Assembly: GCF_001654985.1 (NCBI RefSeq)
Contig: NZ_LXEU01000014.1
Location: forward strand, 1-64,000
DNA from: Kluyvera georgiana ATCC 51603
GTDB lineage: Bacteria; Pseudomonadota; Gammaproteobacteria; Enterobacterales; Enterobacteriaceae
Direction of reading: 5' to 3'
DNA length: 64,000 bases
The position numbers and the translations under genes were made by a program. Of the stretch, positions 50,584 to 61,990 are shown one piece after another (within the stretch, counting starts at the first letter, position 1; the number at the start of each line of letters is the position of its first letter). The notes beneath the pieces are model-generated. The model saw nothing but the letters and a program-made list of their open reading frames with translations, had not been told where the DNA came from and ran no database searches.

Positions 50584-50630
50584 AAATATTGGCTCCCCAT
50601 CCATCAGCGTGAAGCTGGGGCAGGGGAGCC
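50584..50630 (-). terminator. Intrinsic terminator of gltBD
   Basis: GGCTCCCC (50591-50598) pairs with GGGGAGCC (50623-50630), and leftward it is followed by AATATTTTTC. It lies 9 bp after the gltD stop codon. Confidence 0.85.
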
Positions 50631-50638
50631 AGCAGGAA

Positions 50639-52066
<1,428 letters not shown>

Positions 52067-55000
52067 TTACTGCGCCTGCACGCGCAGCTCGGCTGCGCTA
52101 CGACTACGGTGACCCAACAGCGCTTTCACATCGCTGGACTTCGGCTTAACCAGGGCAAACTTCGCGGAATAAGACGGCCAGTGCGCCAGAATCTCTTCAC
52201 CGCGGGAGGAGCCGGTCAGCTGTACGTGTTCGGTGATCAATCCACGCAGATGTTCTTCGTGAATCGCCAGCGAGTCGACGTCCAGTACTTCTACCAGTTC
52301 CGGGTTCACGCGTTTGCGGAAATCACCGTCTTCATCCAGTACATAGGCGAAGCCGCCCGTCATACCGGCACCGAAGTTCACGCCCGTTTTGCCCAGCACG
52401 CAGACGATGCCGCCGGTCATGTATTCACAGCCGTTATCGCCGATGCCTTCCACCACGGTAATCGCTCCGGAGTTACGCACGCCGAAACGTTCACCCGCGC
52501 GGCCTGCGGCATACAGACGACCACCGGTCGCGCCGTACAGGCAGGTGTTACCGATAATGCTTGCTTTATGGCTGCGGAAGGACGAACCCACCGGAGGACG
52601 AATCGCCAGCAGACCGCCCGCCATGCCTTTACCGACGTAGTCGTTGGCATCGCCGGTCAGGTACAGCTCAACGCCGCCGGCGTTCCACACGCCGAAGCTC
52701 TGGCCTGCGGTACCGTTGAAGTGCGCTTTAATCGGATCCGCCGCCAGCCCCTGGTCGCCGTGCGTTTGGGCAATGTAGCCAGACAGCGATGCGCCAACGG
52801 AACGATCGGTGTTGCGGATATCAAACCAGAAGGTTTTGCTCTGGCGTTCATCGACAAACGGTTTTGCCTGCTGCAGCAGCTGCGCGTTCAGCACGCCGTT
52901 ATCAAACGGCGGGTTGTTCTCGGTGCAGTACAACGCTTTGCCCGGGTGTGGCTCAGCGGTTTCCAGCAGACGAGACAGCTCCAGCTTTTGCTGCTTGGCG
53001 GTGAAGCCATCCAGCTCTTTGAGCAGGTCGGTGCGGCCAATCAGGTCAACGAGGCGGGTGACGCCCAGTTCAGCCATCAGCTCGCGGACTTCACGGGCGA
53101 TGAATTCAAAGTAGTTGGTCACTTTGAACGGCAGGCCGTGATAGTGGTTCTTACGCAGTTTCTCATCCTGAGTTGCCACACCGGTTGCGCAGTTGTTCAG
53201 GTGACAAATACGCAGGTATTTACAGCCCAGCGCGACCATTGGCCCTGTACCGAAGCCGAAGCTTTCCGCGCCGAGAATCGCCGCTTTAATGATGTCGACG
53301 CCGGTTTTCAGGCCGCCATCCACCTGCAGACGAATCTTGTGACGCAGGCCATTCGCGACCAGCGCCTGCTGCGTTTCGACCAGACCCAGTTCCCACGGAC
53401 AGCCGGCATATTTCACGGAAGACAGCGGGCTTGCGCCCGTGCCGCCGTCGTAGCCGGCGATGGTGATGAGGTCCGCATAGGCTTTTGCCACGCCGGTAGC
53501 GATGGTGCCGACGCCCGGTTCGGAAACCAGCTTCACGGAGATCATCGCTTTCGGGTTGACCTGTTTGAGGTCGAAAATCAGCTGAGCCAGATCCTCGATA
53601 GAGTAAATATCGTGATGCGGCGGCGGAGAAATCAGCGTCACGCCCGGTACGGAATAACGCAGCTTGGCGATGTACGGGGTGACTTTATCACCCGGCAACT
53701 GACCGCCTTCACCCGGTTTCGCGCCCTGGGCAACTTTAATCTGAATCACGTCGGCGTTGACCAGATACGCAGGCGTTACGCCAAAGCGACCGGAAGCCAC
53801 CTGCTTGATGCGCGACACTTTGTTGGTGCCGTAGCGTGCCGGATCTTCGCCGCCTTCGCCGGAGTTAGAGTTGCCGCCGATGCTGTTCATCGCTTCGGCT
53901 AGCGCTTCGTGCGCTTCCGGGCTCAGTGCGCCAATCGACATCGCTGCGGTATCGAAACGCTTGAACAGGTCGCTCGCTGGCTCAACGTCGGCCAGGTTGA
54001 CGGTCTCGCCGTTTGGCGTGATGGCCAGCAGATCGCGCAGCGTCGCCGCAGGGCGGTTGTTGACCAGCTCTGCATAGGCTTTGTAATCGCTGTATTCGCC
54101 GCTCTGTACCGCCTGTTGCAGGGTGCGCACCACGTCCGGGTTGTAGGCGTGGTATTCGCCGCCGTGGACATATTTCAGCAGGCCGCCCTGTTCCAGCGGT
54201 TTACGCGCCAGCCAGGCACGCTTCGACAGATTCAGCAGATCCTGCTGGAAGTCGTCGAACGACGCGCCGCCGATGCGGCTGACCACGCCCTGGAAGCAGT
54301 TTTCGACTACGTCGTCGTGCAGACCCACCGCTTCAAACAGCTTAGAACAGCGATAGGAGGCGACGGTCGAAATGCCCATTTTGGACATGATCTTATACAG
54401 ACCTTTGTTGATGCCGTTACGGTAGTTCAGCATCACCGTGCGGTAGTCTTTCTCGATAGCATGGGTATCGATCAGGCGACCGAGGGTTTCATAGGCCAGG
54501 TACGGGTAAATTGCCGTCGCGCCGAAGCCCAACAGTACGGCAAAGTGATGTGGGTCGCGGGCGCTGGCGGTTTCAACAATGATGTTGGCATCGCAGCGCA
54601 GGCTCTTATCGACCAGGCGAGCCTGAATAGCGCCCACCGCCATCGGTGCCGGTACCGGAAGGCGATTTTTGGCGATATTGCGGTCGGACAGCACCAGCAG
54701 CACGGTGCCGCCGCGTACCATCTCTTCGGCTTTGTCGCACAACGCTTTTACCGTGGCTTCGAGGCTGGTTTCCGTCACATCAAACGTGATATCCAGCGTA
54801 TCGGCGCGGTAGTGCTCCTCTTTCATCGTCGTGAGCTGATTGAAATCGGAGTACAGCAGAATCGGTGATTTGAAGCTCAGGCGGTGCGCCTGGCCTTCCG
54901 CTTCGCAGAAGACGTTCATCTCACGACCGATGCTGGTTGCCAGCGACATCACATGCGCTTCACGCAGCGGGTCGATTGGCGGGTTGGTTACCTGCGCGAA

Positions 55001-56527
55001 CTGCTGACGGAAGTAGTCGTAAATAATACGCGGCTGGCTGGAGAGCACGGCAAACGGGGTATCGTCACCCATTGAGCCGACGGCTTCCTGGCCGTTTTCG
55101 CCCAGTACGCGGATCACCGAGTCCAGCTCTTCGGCGCTGTAGTTAAACTGTTTCTGGTAGCTGGCAAGCGTATCGTCGTCCAGCTCACGGCTGCCCACCC
55201 GATCGTCGGCCAAATCTTCAAACGGCACCAGACGGCGAACGTTTTTCTCCATCCACTCTTTGTACGGATGGCGGCTTTTCAGATCGTTATCGGTTTCGGC
55301 AGAGTGCAGAATGCGTCCGCTGCGGGTGTCGATAACCATCAGCTCGCCTGGGCCTACGCGGCCTTTTTCCACCACTTCGTCAGGCTGGTAGTCCCAGATC
55401 CCAACTTCAGAGGCGCAGGTGATGAGTTTGTCTTTGGTGATCACGTAGCGCGCCGGGCGCAGGCCGTTACGGTCGAGGTTACAGGCGGCATAGCGACCGT
55501 CAGACATGACGATCCCTGCCGGGCCGTCCCACGGCTCCATGTGCATGGAGTTAAAGTCGAAGAACGAACGCAGGTCCGGGTCCATATCCGGGTTGTTCTG
55601 CCAGGCCGGTGGGACCAGCAGACGCATGGCGCGGATGATGTCCATCCCGCCCGCCAGCAGCAGCTCAAGCATGTTATCCATGGAGCTGGAGTCGGAGCCG
55701 GTTTCGTTCACGAACGGCGCGGCGTCGTGCAGATCCGGAATCAGCGGCGTCTGGAACTTATAGGTACGCGCGCGCGCCCACTGGCGGTTACCGGTGATGG
55801 TGTTGATTTCGCCATTGTGCGCCAGATAGCGGAACGGCTGTGCCAGCGGCCAGCGCGGCACGGTGTTGGTGGAGAAGCGCTGGTGGAACAGGCAGATGGC
55901 CGATTCCAGACGCAGGTCCGCGAGGTCCAGGTAGAAGCGCGGCAGATCCGCCGGCATACACAGACCTTTATAGATATTCACCAGGTTCGACAAACTACAC
56001 ACGTAGAAGTCTTTGTCTTCCTGAAGGCGTTTTTCGATACGGCGGCGGGCGATGAACAGACGGCGTTCCATATCACGCGGACGCCAGCCCGCAGGGGCGT
56101 TAACGAAAATTTGCTCAATACGAGGCAGAGAGGAGAGGGCGATTTCACCGAGCACGCCTTCGTTGGTGGGCACATCGCGCCAGCCAACAATAGACAGGGT
56201 TTCACGCTGCAGTTCTTCTTCTACAACATGGCGGGCGGCCGCAGCCAGTTCAGGATCTTTATTCAGGAACAGCATCCCAACGGCATAGTTTTTGGCTAAG
56301 CGCCAGCCGCGTTCTTCTGCAACGATGCGGAAGAAACGGTCAGGTTTTTGCAACAGCAGGCCACAACCGTCGCCGGTTTTTCCGTCGGCGAGAATCGCGC
56401 CGCGGTGCTGCATACGGGCCAGTGCGTGTATCGCGGTACGCACTACCTTGTGGCTAGGTTCGCCTTCTATGTGGGCGATCAGGCCGAAACCACAGTTATC
56501 CCTCTCAAGGGATTTATCGTACAACAT
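52067..56527 (-). CDS. gltB: Glutamate synthase large subunit
   Basis: A 1486-residue enzyme that makes two glutamates from glutamine and 2-oxoglutarate. Layout: N-terminal class II glutamine amidotransferase domain, central domain, FMN-binding synthase domain, and C-terminal beta-helix. The Ntn nucleophile is C12 (RDNCGFGL), so an 11-residue propeptide is expected to be removed. The [3Fe-4S] cysteines lie at about 1102, 1108 and 1113 ([15 protein letters not shown]). It is the main nitrogen-assimilation route at low ammonium; in E. coli it is under strong Lrp activation. First gene of gltBD, with a long leader. Confidence 0.98.
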   Translation of the reverse strand: MLYDKSLERDNCGFGLIAHIEGEPSHKVVRTAIHALARMQHRGAILADGKTGDGCGLLLQKPDRFFRIVAEERGWRLAKNYAVGMLFLNKDPELAAAARHVVEEELQRETLSIVGWRDVPTNEGVLGEIALSSLPRIEQIFVNAPAGWRPRDMERRLFIARRRIEKRLQEDKDFYVCSLSNLVNIYKGLCMPADLPRFYLDLADLRLESAICLFHQRFSTNTVPRWPLAQPFRYLAHNGEINTITGNRQWARARTYKFQTPLIPDLHDAAPFVNETGSDSSSMDNMLELLLAGGMDIIRAMRLLVPPAWQNNPDMDPDLRSFFDFNSMHMEPWDGPAGIVMSDGRYAACNLDRNGLRPARYVITKDKLITCASEVGIWDYQPDEVVEKGRVGPGELMVIDTRSGRILHSAETDNDLKSRHPYKEWMEKNVRRLVPFEDLADDRVGSRELDDDTLASYQKQFNYSAEELDSVIRVLGENGQEAVGSMGDDTPFAVLSSQPRIIYDYFRQQFAQVTNPPIDPLREAHVMSLATSIGREMNVFCEAEGQAHRLSFKSPILLYSDFNQLTTMKEEHYRADTLDITFDVTETSLEATVKALCDKAEEMVRGGTVLLVLSDRNIAKNRLPVPAPMAVGAIQARLVDKSLRCDANIIVETASARDPHHFAVLLGFGATAIYPYLAYETLGRLIDTHAIEKDYRTVMLNYRNGINKGLYKIMSKMGISTVASYRCSKLFEAVGLHDDVVENCFQGVVSRIGGASFDDFQQDLLNLSKRAWLARKPLEQGGLLKYVHGGEYHAYNPDVVRTLQQAVQSGEYSDYKAYAELVNNRPAATLRDLLAITPNGETVNLADVEPASDLFKRFDTAAMSIGALSPEAHEALAEAMNSIGGNSNSGEGGEDPARYGTNKVSRIKQVASGRFGVTPAYLVNADVIQIKVAQGAKPGEGGQLPGDKVTPYIAKLRYSVPGVTLISPPPHHDIYSIEDLAQLIFDLKQVNPKAMISVKLVSEPGVGTIATGVAKAYADLITIAGYDGGTGASPLSSVKYAGCPWELGLVETQQALVANGLRHKIRLQVDGGLKTGVDIIKAAILGAESFGFGTGPMVALGCKYLRICHLNNCATGVATQDEKLRKNHYHGLPFKVTNYFEFIAREVRELMAELGVTRLVDLIGRTDLLKELDGFTAKQQKLELSRLLETAEPHPGKALYCTENNPPFDNGVLNAQLLQQAKPFVDERQSKTFWFDIRNTDRSVGASLSGYIAQTHGDQGLAADPIKAHFNGTAGQSFGVWNAGGVELYLTGDANDYVGKGMAGGLLAIRPPVGSSFRSHKASIIGNTCLYGATGGRLYAAGRAGERFGVRNSGAITVVEGIGDNGCEYMTGGIVCVLGKTGVNFGAGMTGGFAYVLDEDGDFRKRVNPELVEVLDVDSLAIHEEHLRGLITEHVQLTGSSRGEEILAHWPSYSAKFALVKPKSSDVKALLGHRSRSAAELRVQAQ

Positions 56528-56715
56528 ATCAGTGAACCTCCCCAGGCTCTACGGGACGCCCCCTTAATCGATTGCGCGCAAGGCACAGCAAGAGCATGGC
56601 GACGGGGTATGGCATTCTTTGCCTACCTCGCATTCGCCCTCTTTTATCCTTTTCGCGTAGGTCACACAAGTTTGAGGACTTGCTTAAGAGGGAATCTCAA
56701 TTACTGCATAAATAT

Positions 56716-56773
56716 GATGGGCAGACTGCCCATCCAGAAAGCTTCCAGCGGATTCCCAACTTATCGGGAATCC
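56716..56773 (-). promoter_or_regulatory. Two stem-loops in the gltB leader
   Basis: GATGGGCA/TGCCCATC (56716-56723 with 56727-56734, 3-nt loop) and GGATTCCC/GGGAATCC (56750-56757 with 56766-56773, 8-nt loop) are both perfect. Neither is followed by a T-tract. If the gltB transcript starts upstream of them, as the distance suggests, they form a structured leader about 190-245 nt before the ATG. Confidence 0.45.
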
Positions 56774-56897
56774 TTACATAGGTCAAATGGCAATCTTATT
56801 TATACAGAAATGTGCTATAGGGTAATTAACTAATTGAAAATAAATGAAAATATAACAATTTTGGCGACTGGAGGCCAGGAGTAAGTGCCTTTGTGAG

Positions 56898-56913
56898 TGT
56901 GATCTGTCTCACT
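56898..56913. promoter_or_regulatory. CRP-like site between gltB and yhcC
   Basis: TGTGA-N6-TCACT (56898-56902 with 56909-56913) differs from the CRP consensus only at the last base. It lies in the AT-rich control region; CRP is reported to affect gltBDF in E. coli. Confidence 0.55.
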
Positions 56914-57210
56914 ATATGAAAGCGCGGTTTTAATATGAATATACTGTTTTAATTGTAAATGGCAGTATTTAATGCTGGTACGGAGTGTGAGGGTATAGGA
57001 TCCCTCTGTTTTTCAACGGACGCTAGATTATTGCAAATAACACGGTGAACATAAGCAAAAATAATCACTCTTGTTTTGAATGAAATTGCAGTAATTTTGA
57101 TTTGTTATGCAATGGAGTAAAAGGTCTACATGGCGATTGATCCAGGTCATCGCCGATCGAGACTAAAAATGGCAGGCTTGGCCCCTTTCTTCAGGCCGGT
57201 CTATCAGATT

Positions 57211-58134
57211 ATGCAGTTACAAAAATTAGTCAATATGTTTGGTGGGGATCTTGCGCGTCGTTACGGCGAAAAGGTCCATAAACTGACGCTGCATGGTGGA
57301 TTCAGCTGCCCAAATCGCGACGGAACGATCGGCCGCGGCGGCTGCACGTTCTGTAATGTCGCCTCGTTTGCCGACGAAGCACAGCAGCATAAGTCGATTG
57401 CCGACCAGCTGGCGCACCAGGCAAATCTGGTCAACCGTGCAAAACGCTATCTGGCCTATTTCCAGGCCTATACCAGCACCTTTGCCGAAGTTCAGGTGCT
57501 GCGCTCGATGTACCAGCAGGCGGTAAGTCAGGCAAATATCGTCGGCCTGTGCGTCGGCACGCGCCCGGACTGCGTGCCGGAGGCGGTGCTTGATTTGCTG
57601 AGTGAGTATAAAGATCAGGGTTATGAAGTGTGGCTGGAACTGGGGCTGCAAACCGCGCACGATAAAACGCTGCACCGAATTAACCGCGGCCACGACTTTG
57701 CCTGTTATCAAAATACCACGCGGCTGGCGCGCGAGCGCGGGTTGAAGGTGTGCAGCCACCTGATTGTCGGCCTGCCGGGGGAAGGGCAGAGCGAGTGTCT
57801 GGAGACGCTTGAGCGGGTTGTAGAAACCGGCGTGGACGGTATTAAGCTACATCCACTGCATATTGTGACGGGTAGCATTATGGCGAAGGCCTGGGAGGCC
57901 GGTCGTCTGAACGGTATCGAATTGGATGATTACACGGTGACCGCCGGTGAGATGATCCGTCATACGCCGCCGGAGGTGATTTACCACCGCATCTCTGCCA
58001 GCGCCCGACGCCCGACGCTGCTGGCGCCGCTATGGTGTGAAAATCGCTGGACCGGGATGGTTGAACTGGATAAATACCTCAACGAACACGGAGTGCAGGG
58101 CTCGGCGTTGGGAACGCCGTGGGTACAGCCATAG
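57211..58134 (+). CDS. yhcC: YhcC family radical SAM protein
   Basis: A 307-residue radical SAM protein of the TIGR01212 group, Elp3-like in fold. The cluster cysteines are C33, C45 and C48 (FSCPNRDG then GGCTFCNV), a C-x11-C-x2-C spacing unlike the standard CxxxCxxC but usual for this group. The start MQLQKLVNMFGG at 57211 matches the E. coli length; the frame stays open 81 nt upstream. Substrate not established. It diverges from gltB and precedes arcB. Confidence 0.92.
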   Translation: MQLQKLVNMFGGDLARRYGEKVHKLTLHGGFSCPNRDGTIGRGGCTFCNVASFADEAQQHKSIADQLAHQANLVNRAKRYLAYFQAYTSTFAEVQVLRSMYQQAVSQANIVGLCVGTRPDCVPEAVLDLLSEYKDQGYEVWLELGLQTAHDKTLHRINRGHDFACYQNTTRLARERGLKVCSHLIVGLPGEGQSECLETLERVVETGVDGIKLHPLHIVTGSIMAKAWEAGRLNGIELDDYTVTAGEMIRHTPPEVIYHRISASARRPTLLAPLWCENRWTGMVELDKYLNEHGVQGSALGTPWVQP

Positions 58135-58142
58135 CGCTCCGT

Positions 58143-58216
58143 TGGCCTGATAAGCGAGGCGCTAACAGGCAGCCCCGCGTACATTGCCGGATGGCGGCGT
58201 TGCCTTATCCGGCCTA
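58143..58216. repeat. BIME (REP pair) between yhcC and arcB
   Basis: Two inverted REP units. The right unit (58186-58216) reads GCCGGATGGCGGC, then ends TTATCCGGCCTAC, the classical enterobacterial REP with a mismatched stem. The left unit (about 58143-58170) begins GGCCTGATAAGCG in the opposite orientation. Confidence 0.88.
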
Positions 58217-58322
58217 CGATCTGTTTCACTCCTCGATATAATCCTCGCATTTTTCGCACAACCTACCGCGCCGCGCCCAGAATTGGGTATTATTGAACGA
58301 CGTTGTCGTTAAGGAACTCCTC

Positions 58323-60662
58323 ATGAAGCAAATTCGTATGCTGGCGCAGTATTACGTCGACCTGATGATGAAGCTGGGTCTGGTACGGTTCTCCCTGCTG
58401 CTGGCGTTAGCGCTGGTGGTGCTGGCGATTGTGGTGCAGATGGCGGTCACCATGGTGCTACACGGCCAGGTGGAGAGTATCGACGTGATTCGCTCGATCT
58501 TCTTCGGTCTGCTGATCACCCCCTGGGCGGTTTATTTTCTGTCAGTGGTGGTCGAACAGCTTGAGGAGTCGCGCCAGCGCCTGTCCCGGCTGGTAGAAAA
58601 GTTGGAAGAGATGCGCGAGCGTGACCTCAAGCTAAACGTTCAGCTTAAAGACAACATTTCACAGCTTAATCAGGAAATTAACGATCGCGAAAAAGCCGAG
58701 GCCGAGCGCCTGGCGACGCTGGAGCAGCTGCGCGTTGAGGTGCAGGAGCGTGAGGAAACGCAGATTCGCCTTGAGCAGCAGTCCTCCTTCCTGCGTTCTT
58801 TCCTCGATGCCTCGCCGGATCTGGTTTTCTATCGTAATGAAGATAAAGAGTTTTCCGGCTGTAACCGGGCGATGGAGCTGCTGACTGGCAAAAGTGAAAA
58901 GCAGCTGATTCACCTGCATCCGGAAGATGTCTACACCCCCGAAGCGGCGGCAAAGGTTATTGAAACCGATGAGAAAGTTTTCCGTCACAACGTCTCGCTG
59001 ACCTACGAGCAGTGGCTCGATTATCCGGATGGGCGTAAAGCGTGCTTCGAAATCCGTAAAGTGCCTTACTACGATCGCGTGGGTAAACGCCATGGCCTGA
59101 TGGGCTTTGGTCGCGATATTACCGAACGCAAGCGCTATCAGGATGCGCTGGAGCGCGCCAGCCGTGACAAAACTACCTTTATCTCGACCATCAGCCACGA
59201 GCTGCGCACGCCGCTCAATGGTATCGTCGGTTTGAGCCGTATTCTGCTCGACACTAACCTGACCGCTGAGCAGGAAAAGTACCTGAAAACGATCCACGTT
59301 TCGGCGGTGACTCTGGGCAATATCTTCAATGATATTATCGACATGGATAAGATGGAGCGCCGTAAAGTTCAGCTGGATAACCAGGAGGTCGACTTCACCG
59401 GTTTCCTCGCCGATCTTGAAAACCTGTCTGGCTTGCAGGCACAGCAAAAAGGGTTGCGTTTCGTAATGGAGCCGACGTTACCTTTGCCGCATAAAGTCAT
59501 TACCGACGGTACCCGCCTGCGGCAGATTCTGTGGAACCTGATCAGTAACGCCGTTAAGTTCACTCAGGAGGGGAGCGTGGTCGTGCGCGTGCGCTACGAT
59601 GCTGGCGATATGCTGCACTTTGAGGTGGAAGACTCTGGTATCGGCATCCCTCAGGAAGAGCAGGACAAAATCTTCGCCATGTATTATCAGGTGAAAGACA
59701 GCCATGGCGGCAAGCCCGCCACCGGTACCGGGATTGGTCTTGCGGTGTCGAAGCGTCTGGCGAAAAGTATGGGCGGCGATATTGAGGTTTCCAGTCAACC
59801 AGGACACGGTTCGACCTTTATCCTGACGGCCCATGCTCCGGCTGTGGCTGAGGAAGTGGAAGATGCGTTTGATGAAGATGATATGCCGTTGCCAGCGCTG
59901 CACGTGCTGCTGGTGGAAGATATCGAGTTGAACGTGATCGTCGCGCGCTCGGTGCTGGAAAAACTGGGTAACAGCGTCGACGTCGCCATGACCGGTAAGG
60001 CCGCGCTGGAGATGTTTACCCCTGGCGAGTATGACCTGGTGCTGCTGGATATTCAGCTGCCGGATATGACCGGTCTGGACATCGCTCGTGAGCTAACGGG
60101 CAAATACCATGCCGACGATCTGCCGCCGCTGGTGGCGCTGACGGCGAACGTTCTGAAGGACAAAAAAGAGTATCTGGACGCCGGCATGGACGACGTGCTG
60201 AGTAAACCGCTCTCGGTACCGGCGTTGACGGCGATGATCAAGAAGTTCTGGGATACCACTGCAGACGAAGAGGAGAGTACCGTGAGCCAGAGTGATAACG
60301 ACAAATCGCAGCAGTTGCTCGATATTGCGATGCTGGAGCAGTACATCGAACTGGTTGGGCCGAAGCTGATTACCGATGGTCTGGCCGTATTTGAGAAGAT
60401 GATGCCGGGCTACCTGGCGGTACTGGAATCGAATCTCACCGCCCGCGACCAGAAAGGGATTGTTGAAGAAGGCCATAAAATCAAAGGCGCCGCTGGCTCT
60501 GTCGGGCTACGTCATCTCCAACAGCTGGGGCAGCAGATTCAATCACCGGATCTACCGGCGTGGTGGGATAACGTGGGTGAATGGGTTGAAGAGATGAAGT
60601 CCGAATGGCAGCACGACGTTGCGGTGCTGAAAGCGTGGGTTGCCAGCGCAGGAAAAAAATGA
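58323..60662 (+). CDS. arcB: Aerobic respiration control sensor kinase ArcB
   Basis: A 779-residue tripartite hybrid histidine kinase. Under low oxygen it phosphorylates ArcA; oxidised quinones silence it. Two membrane helices (about residues 22-47 and 58-77), a coiled linker (80-150), a PAS domain with redox cysteines C180 and C241, transmitter H292 (ISHELRTPLNG), ATP-binding N/G boxes, receiver D576 and Hpt H718. The start at 58323 is preceded by AAGGA; 30 nt upstream is an alternative. All phosphorelay residues are present. In E. coli elbB follows; here it does not. Confidence 0.97.
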   Translation: MKQIRMLAQYYVDLMMKLGLVRFSLLLALALVVLAIVVQMAVTMVLHGQVESIDVIRSIFFGLLITPWAVYFLSVVVEQLEESRQRLSRLVEKLEEMRERDLKLNVQLKDNISQLNQEINDREKAEAERLATLEQLRVEVQEREETQIRLEQQSSFLRSFLDASPDLVFYRNEDKEFSGCNRAMELLTGKSEKQLIHLHPEDVYTPEAAAKVIETDEKVFRHNVSLTYEQWLDYPDGRKACFEIRKVPYYDRVGKRHGLMGFGRDITERKRYQDALERASRDKTTFISTISHELRTPLNGIVGLSRILLDTNLTAEQEKYLKTIHVSAVTLGNIFNDIIDMDKMERRKVQLDNQEVDFTGFLADLENLSGLQAQQKGLRFVMEPTLPLPHKVITDGTRLRQILWNLISNAVKFTQEGSVVVRVRYDAGDMLHFEVEDSGIGIPQEEQDKIFAMYYQVKDSHGGKPATGTGIGLAVSKRLAKSMGGDIEVSSQPGHGSTFILTAHAPAVAEEVEDAFDEDDMPLPALHVLLVEDIELNVIVARSVLEKLGNSVDVAMTGKAALEMFTPGEYDLVLLDIQLPDMTGLDIARELTGKYHADDLPPLVALTANVLKDKKEYLDAGMDDVLSKPLSVPALTAMIKKFWDTTADEEESTVSQSDNDKSQQLLDIAMLEQYIELVGPKLITDGLAVFEKMMPGYLAVLESNLTARDQKGIVEEGHKIKGAAGSVGLRHLQQLGQQIQSPDLPAWWDNVGEWVEEMKSEWQHDVAVLKAWVASAGKK

Positions 60663-60888
60663 CCCCGGCTTGACCGGGGTGCGCGAACACTGCGCCAACA
60701 CCAGGGAACTGGTGGTTGCGTCAGATGATTGACATAATTTTGGTTTTTTTGACACAACCTGAAATACGATTGCACGCTCAATAAGATAGCAAAACTTAAA
60801 AAGTTTGTTACGTGAATCAGTAAAATGTGTGAAGCGTAACGACTTAATCAGAAATATTAATCAGCGTCAGAGAGTTAGCGAGAACAAG

Positions 60889-61608
60889 ATGGCTTTGAGG
60901 AGTATAGCCAGGCTTAAACGTCTGGCCTGGCGGCTGTTGCTGATGCTGGCGCTGTTATGGGGCGGCGGTATTGCGGTGTTCAGTGTTTTGCCTGTGCCAT
61001 TCTCCGCAGTGATGGTTGAACGCCAGATGAGCGCCTGGTTTTCGGGTGATTTCGGCTACGTTGCCCACTCAGACTGGGTCAGCATGGATGAAATTACACC
61101 GTGGATGGGGTTGGCAGTGATTGCTGCCGAAGATCAAAAATTCCCTGACCACTGGGGTTTTGACGTGTCGGCAATCGAAAAGGCGCTGGCGCACAACGAG
61201 CGCAACGAAAACCGCATTCGCGGTGCGTCGACGCTGTCGCAGCAGACGGTGAAGAACCTGTTCCTGTGGGATGGGCGTAGCTGGGTGCGTAAGGGGCTGG
61301 AAGCGGGTCTGACGCTCGGCATGGAGACGGTGTGGAGTAAGAAACGTATTTTGACCGTCTACCTGAATATCGCAGAATTTGGCGACGGTATTTTCGGCGT
61401 GGAAGCCGCGTCCCAGCGCTACTTTCATAAGTCGGCGAGTCAACTGACGATGGCGGAAGCCGCGCTGCTGGCCGCCGTGCTGCCTAACCCGATTCGTTTT
61501 AAAGCCAATGCCCCATCGGGGTATGTGCGTAGCCGTCAGGCGTGGATTTTACGGCAGATGCGCCAGCTCGGTGGGGAAGGATTTATGCGGGAAAATAAGC
61601 TGTATTAA
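60889..61608 (+). CDS. mtgA: Monofunctional peptidoglycan glycosyltransferase MtgA
   Basis: A 239-residue inner-membrane enzyme of glycosyltransferase family 51 that polymerises lipid II into glycan strands. One N-terminal membrane helix (about residues 12-35). Catalytic glutamate E81 in [16 protein letters not shown], followed by [17 protein letters not shown] and the second motif [20 protein letters not shown]. The start at 60889 gives about the family length; the Shine-Dalgarno sequence is weak. The 226 bp between arcB and mtgA contains no elbB. Confidence 0.95.
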   Translation: MALRSIARLKRLAWRLLLMLALLWGGGIAVFSVLPVPFSAVMVERQMSAWFSGDFGYVAHSDWVSMDEITPWMGLAVIAAEDQKFPDHWGFDVSAIEKALAHNERNENRIRGASTLSQQTVKNLFLWDGRSWVRKGLEAGLTLGMETVWSKKRILTVYLNIAEFGDGIFGVEAASQRYFHKSASQLTMAEAALLAAVLPNPIRFKANAPSGYVRSRQAWILRQMRQLGGEGFMRENKLY

Positions 61609-61610
61609 CC

Positions 61611-61689
61611 GTAGGCCTGATAAGCATCGCGCCATCAGGCATACAGTGGCACTGCCGGATGGCGGCGTAAACGGCCTTGTCCGGCCTAC
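61611..61689. repeat. BIME (REP pair) between mtgA and npr
   Basis: The left REP (61611-61640) begins GTAGGCCTGATAAGC and the right REP (61654-61689) begins GCCGGATGGCGGC and ends CCGGCCTAC, in opposite orientation. It lies where two convergent transcription units end. No yrbL gene is present here, unlike in E. coli. Confidence 0.9.
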
Positions 61690-61717
61690 AGATTTTGCGT
61701 GTGTAGCCGGGCGCGGA

Positions 61718-61990
61718 CTAGTCTTCGTCAAACCCGGCGTTAAACAGCGCGATTACCGCCGCCAGCGCCTCTTCTTCCTGCGGACCGGTGGCTTCCACTT
61801 CAATCTGACGGCCCTTGGCAGAGTCCAGCATCAGCAGCGCGATCACGCTATTGGCTTCGGCTTCGGTGCCTTCATCATTGCGCAGCAGCACTTCCGCATC
61901 GTAATGCTGCATCAGTTCAAACAGCTTCATCGCCGGGCGTGCATGCATGCCCAGCTTATTGGTGATTTCCACGGTCTGCTTTACGGTCAT
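61718..61990 (-). CDS. npr: Nitrogen-branch phosphocarrier protein NPr
   Basis: A 90-residue HPr paralogue of the nitrogen phosphotransferase branch, passing phosphate from enzyme I-Ntr to PtsN. The active-site histidine is H16 (GMHARPAM). The start codon overlaps the rapZ stop by 4 bases. Last gene of the rpoN operon. Also called ptsO. Confidence 0.96.
   Translation of the reverse strand: MTVKQTVEITNKLGMHARPAMKLFELMQHYDAEVLLRNDEGTEAEANSVIALLMLDSAKGRQIEVEATGPQEEEALAAVIALFNAGFDED

Larger units (their letters stand above)
56528..57210. promoter_or_regulatory. gltB-yhcC divergent regulatory region
   Basis: 683 bp without a convincing gene. The part nearest gltB is GC-balanced leader; from about 56780 to 57110 it is AT-rich, as expected for the Lrp, IHF and other sites that control gltBDF in E. 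coli. It contains the two stem-loops and the CRP-like site listed separately. A weak hairpin with a T-run, GAGGG/CCCTC (56989-56993 with 57002-57006), points toward yhcC. Confidence 0.55.

Noticed and set aside
55268-56299. Open frame of 343 codons on the plus strand
   Set aside because: It is a shadow of gltB with no recognisable protein family.
56572-56833. Possible small proteins in the gltB-yhcC interval
   Set aside because: Frames begin antisense to gltB or within its leader and have no family match or clear start signals. The region is better explained as regulatory.
56989-57013. Hairpin with T-run upstream of yhcC as a small RNA or attenuator
   Set aside because: The stem is only 5 bp with an 8-nt loop, and I see no convincing promoter before it, so it is too weak to call.
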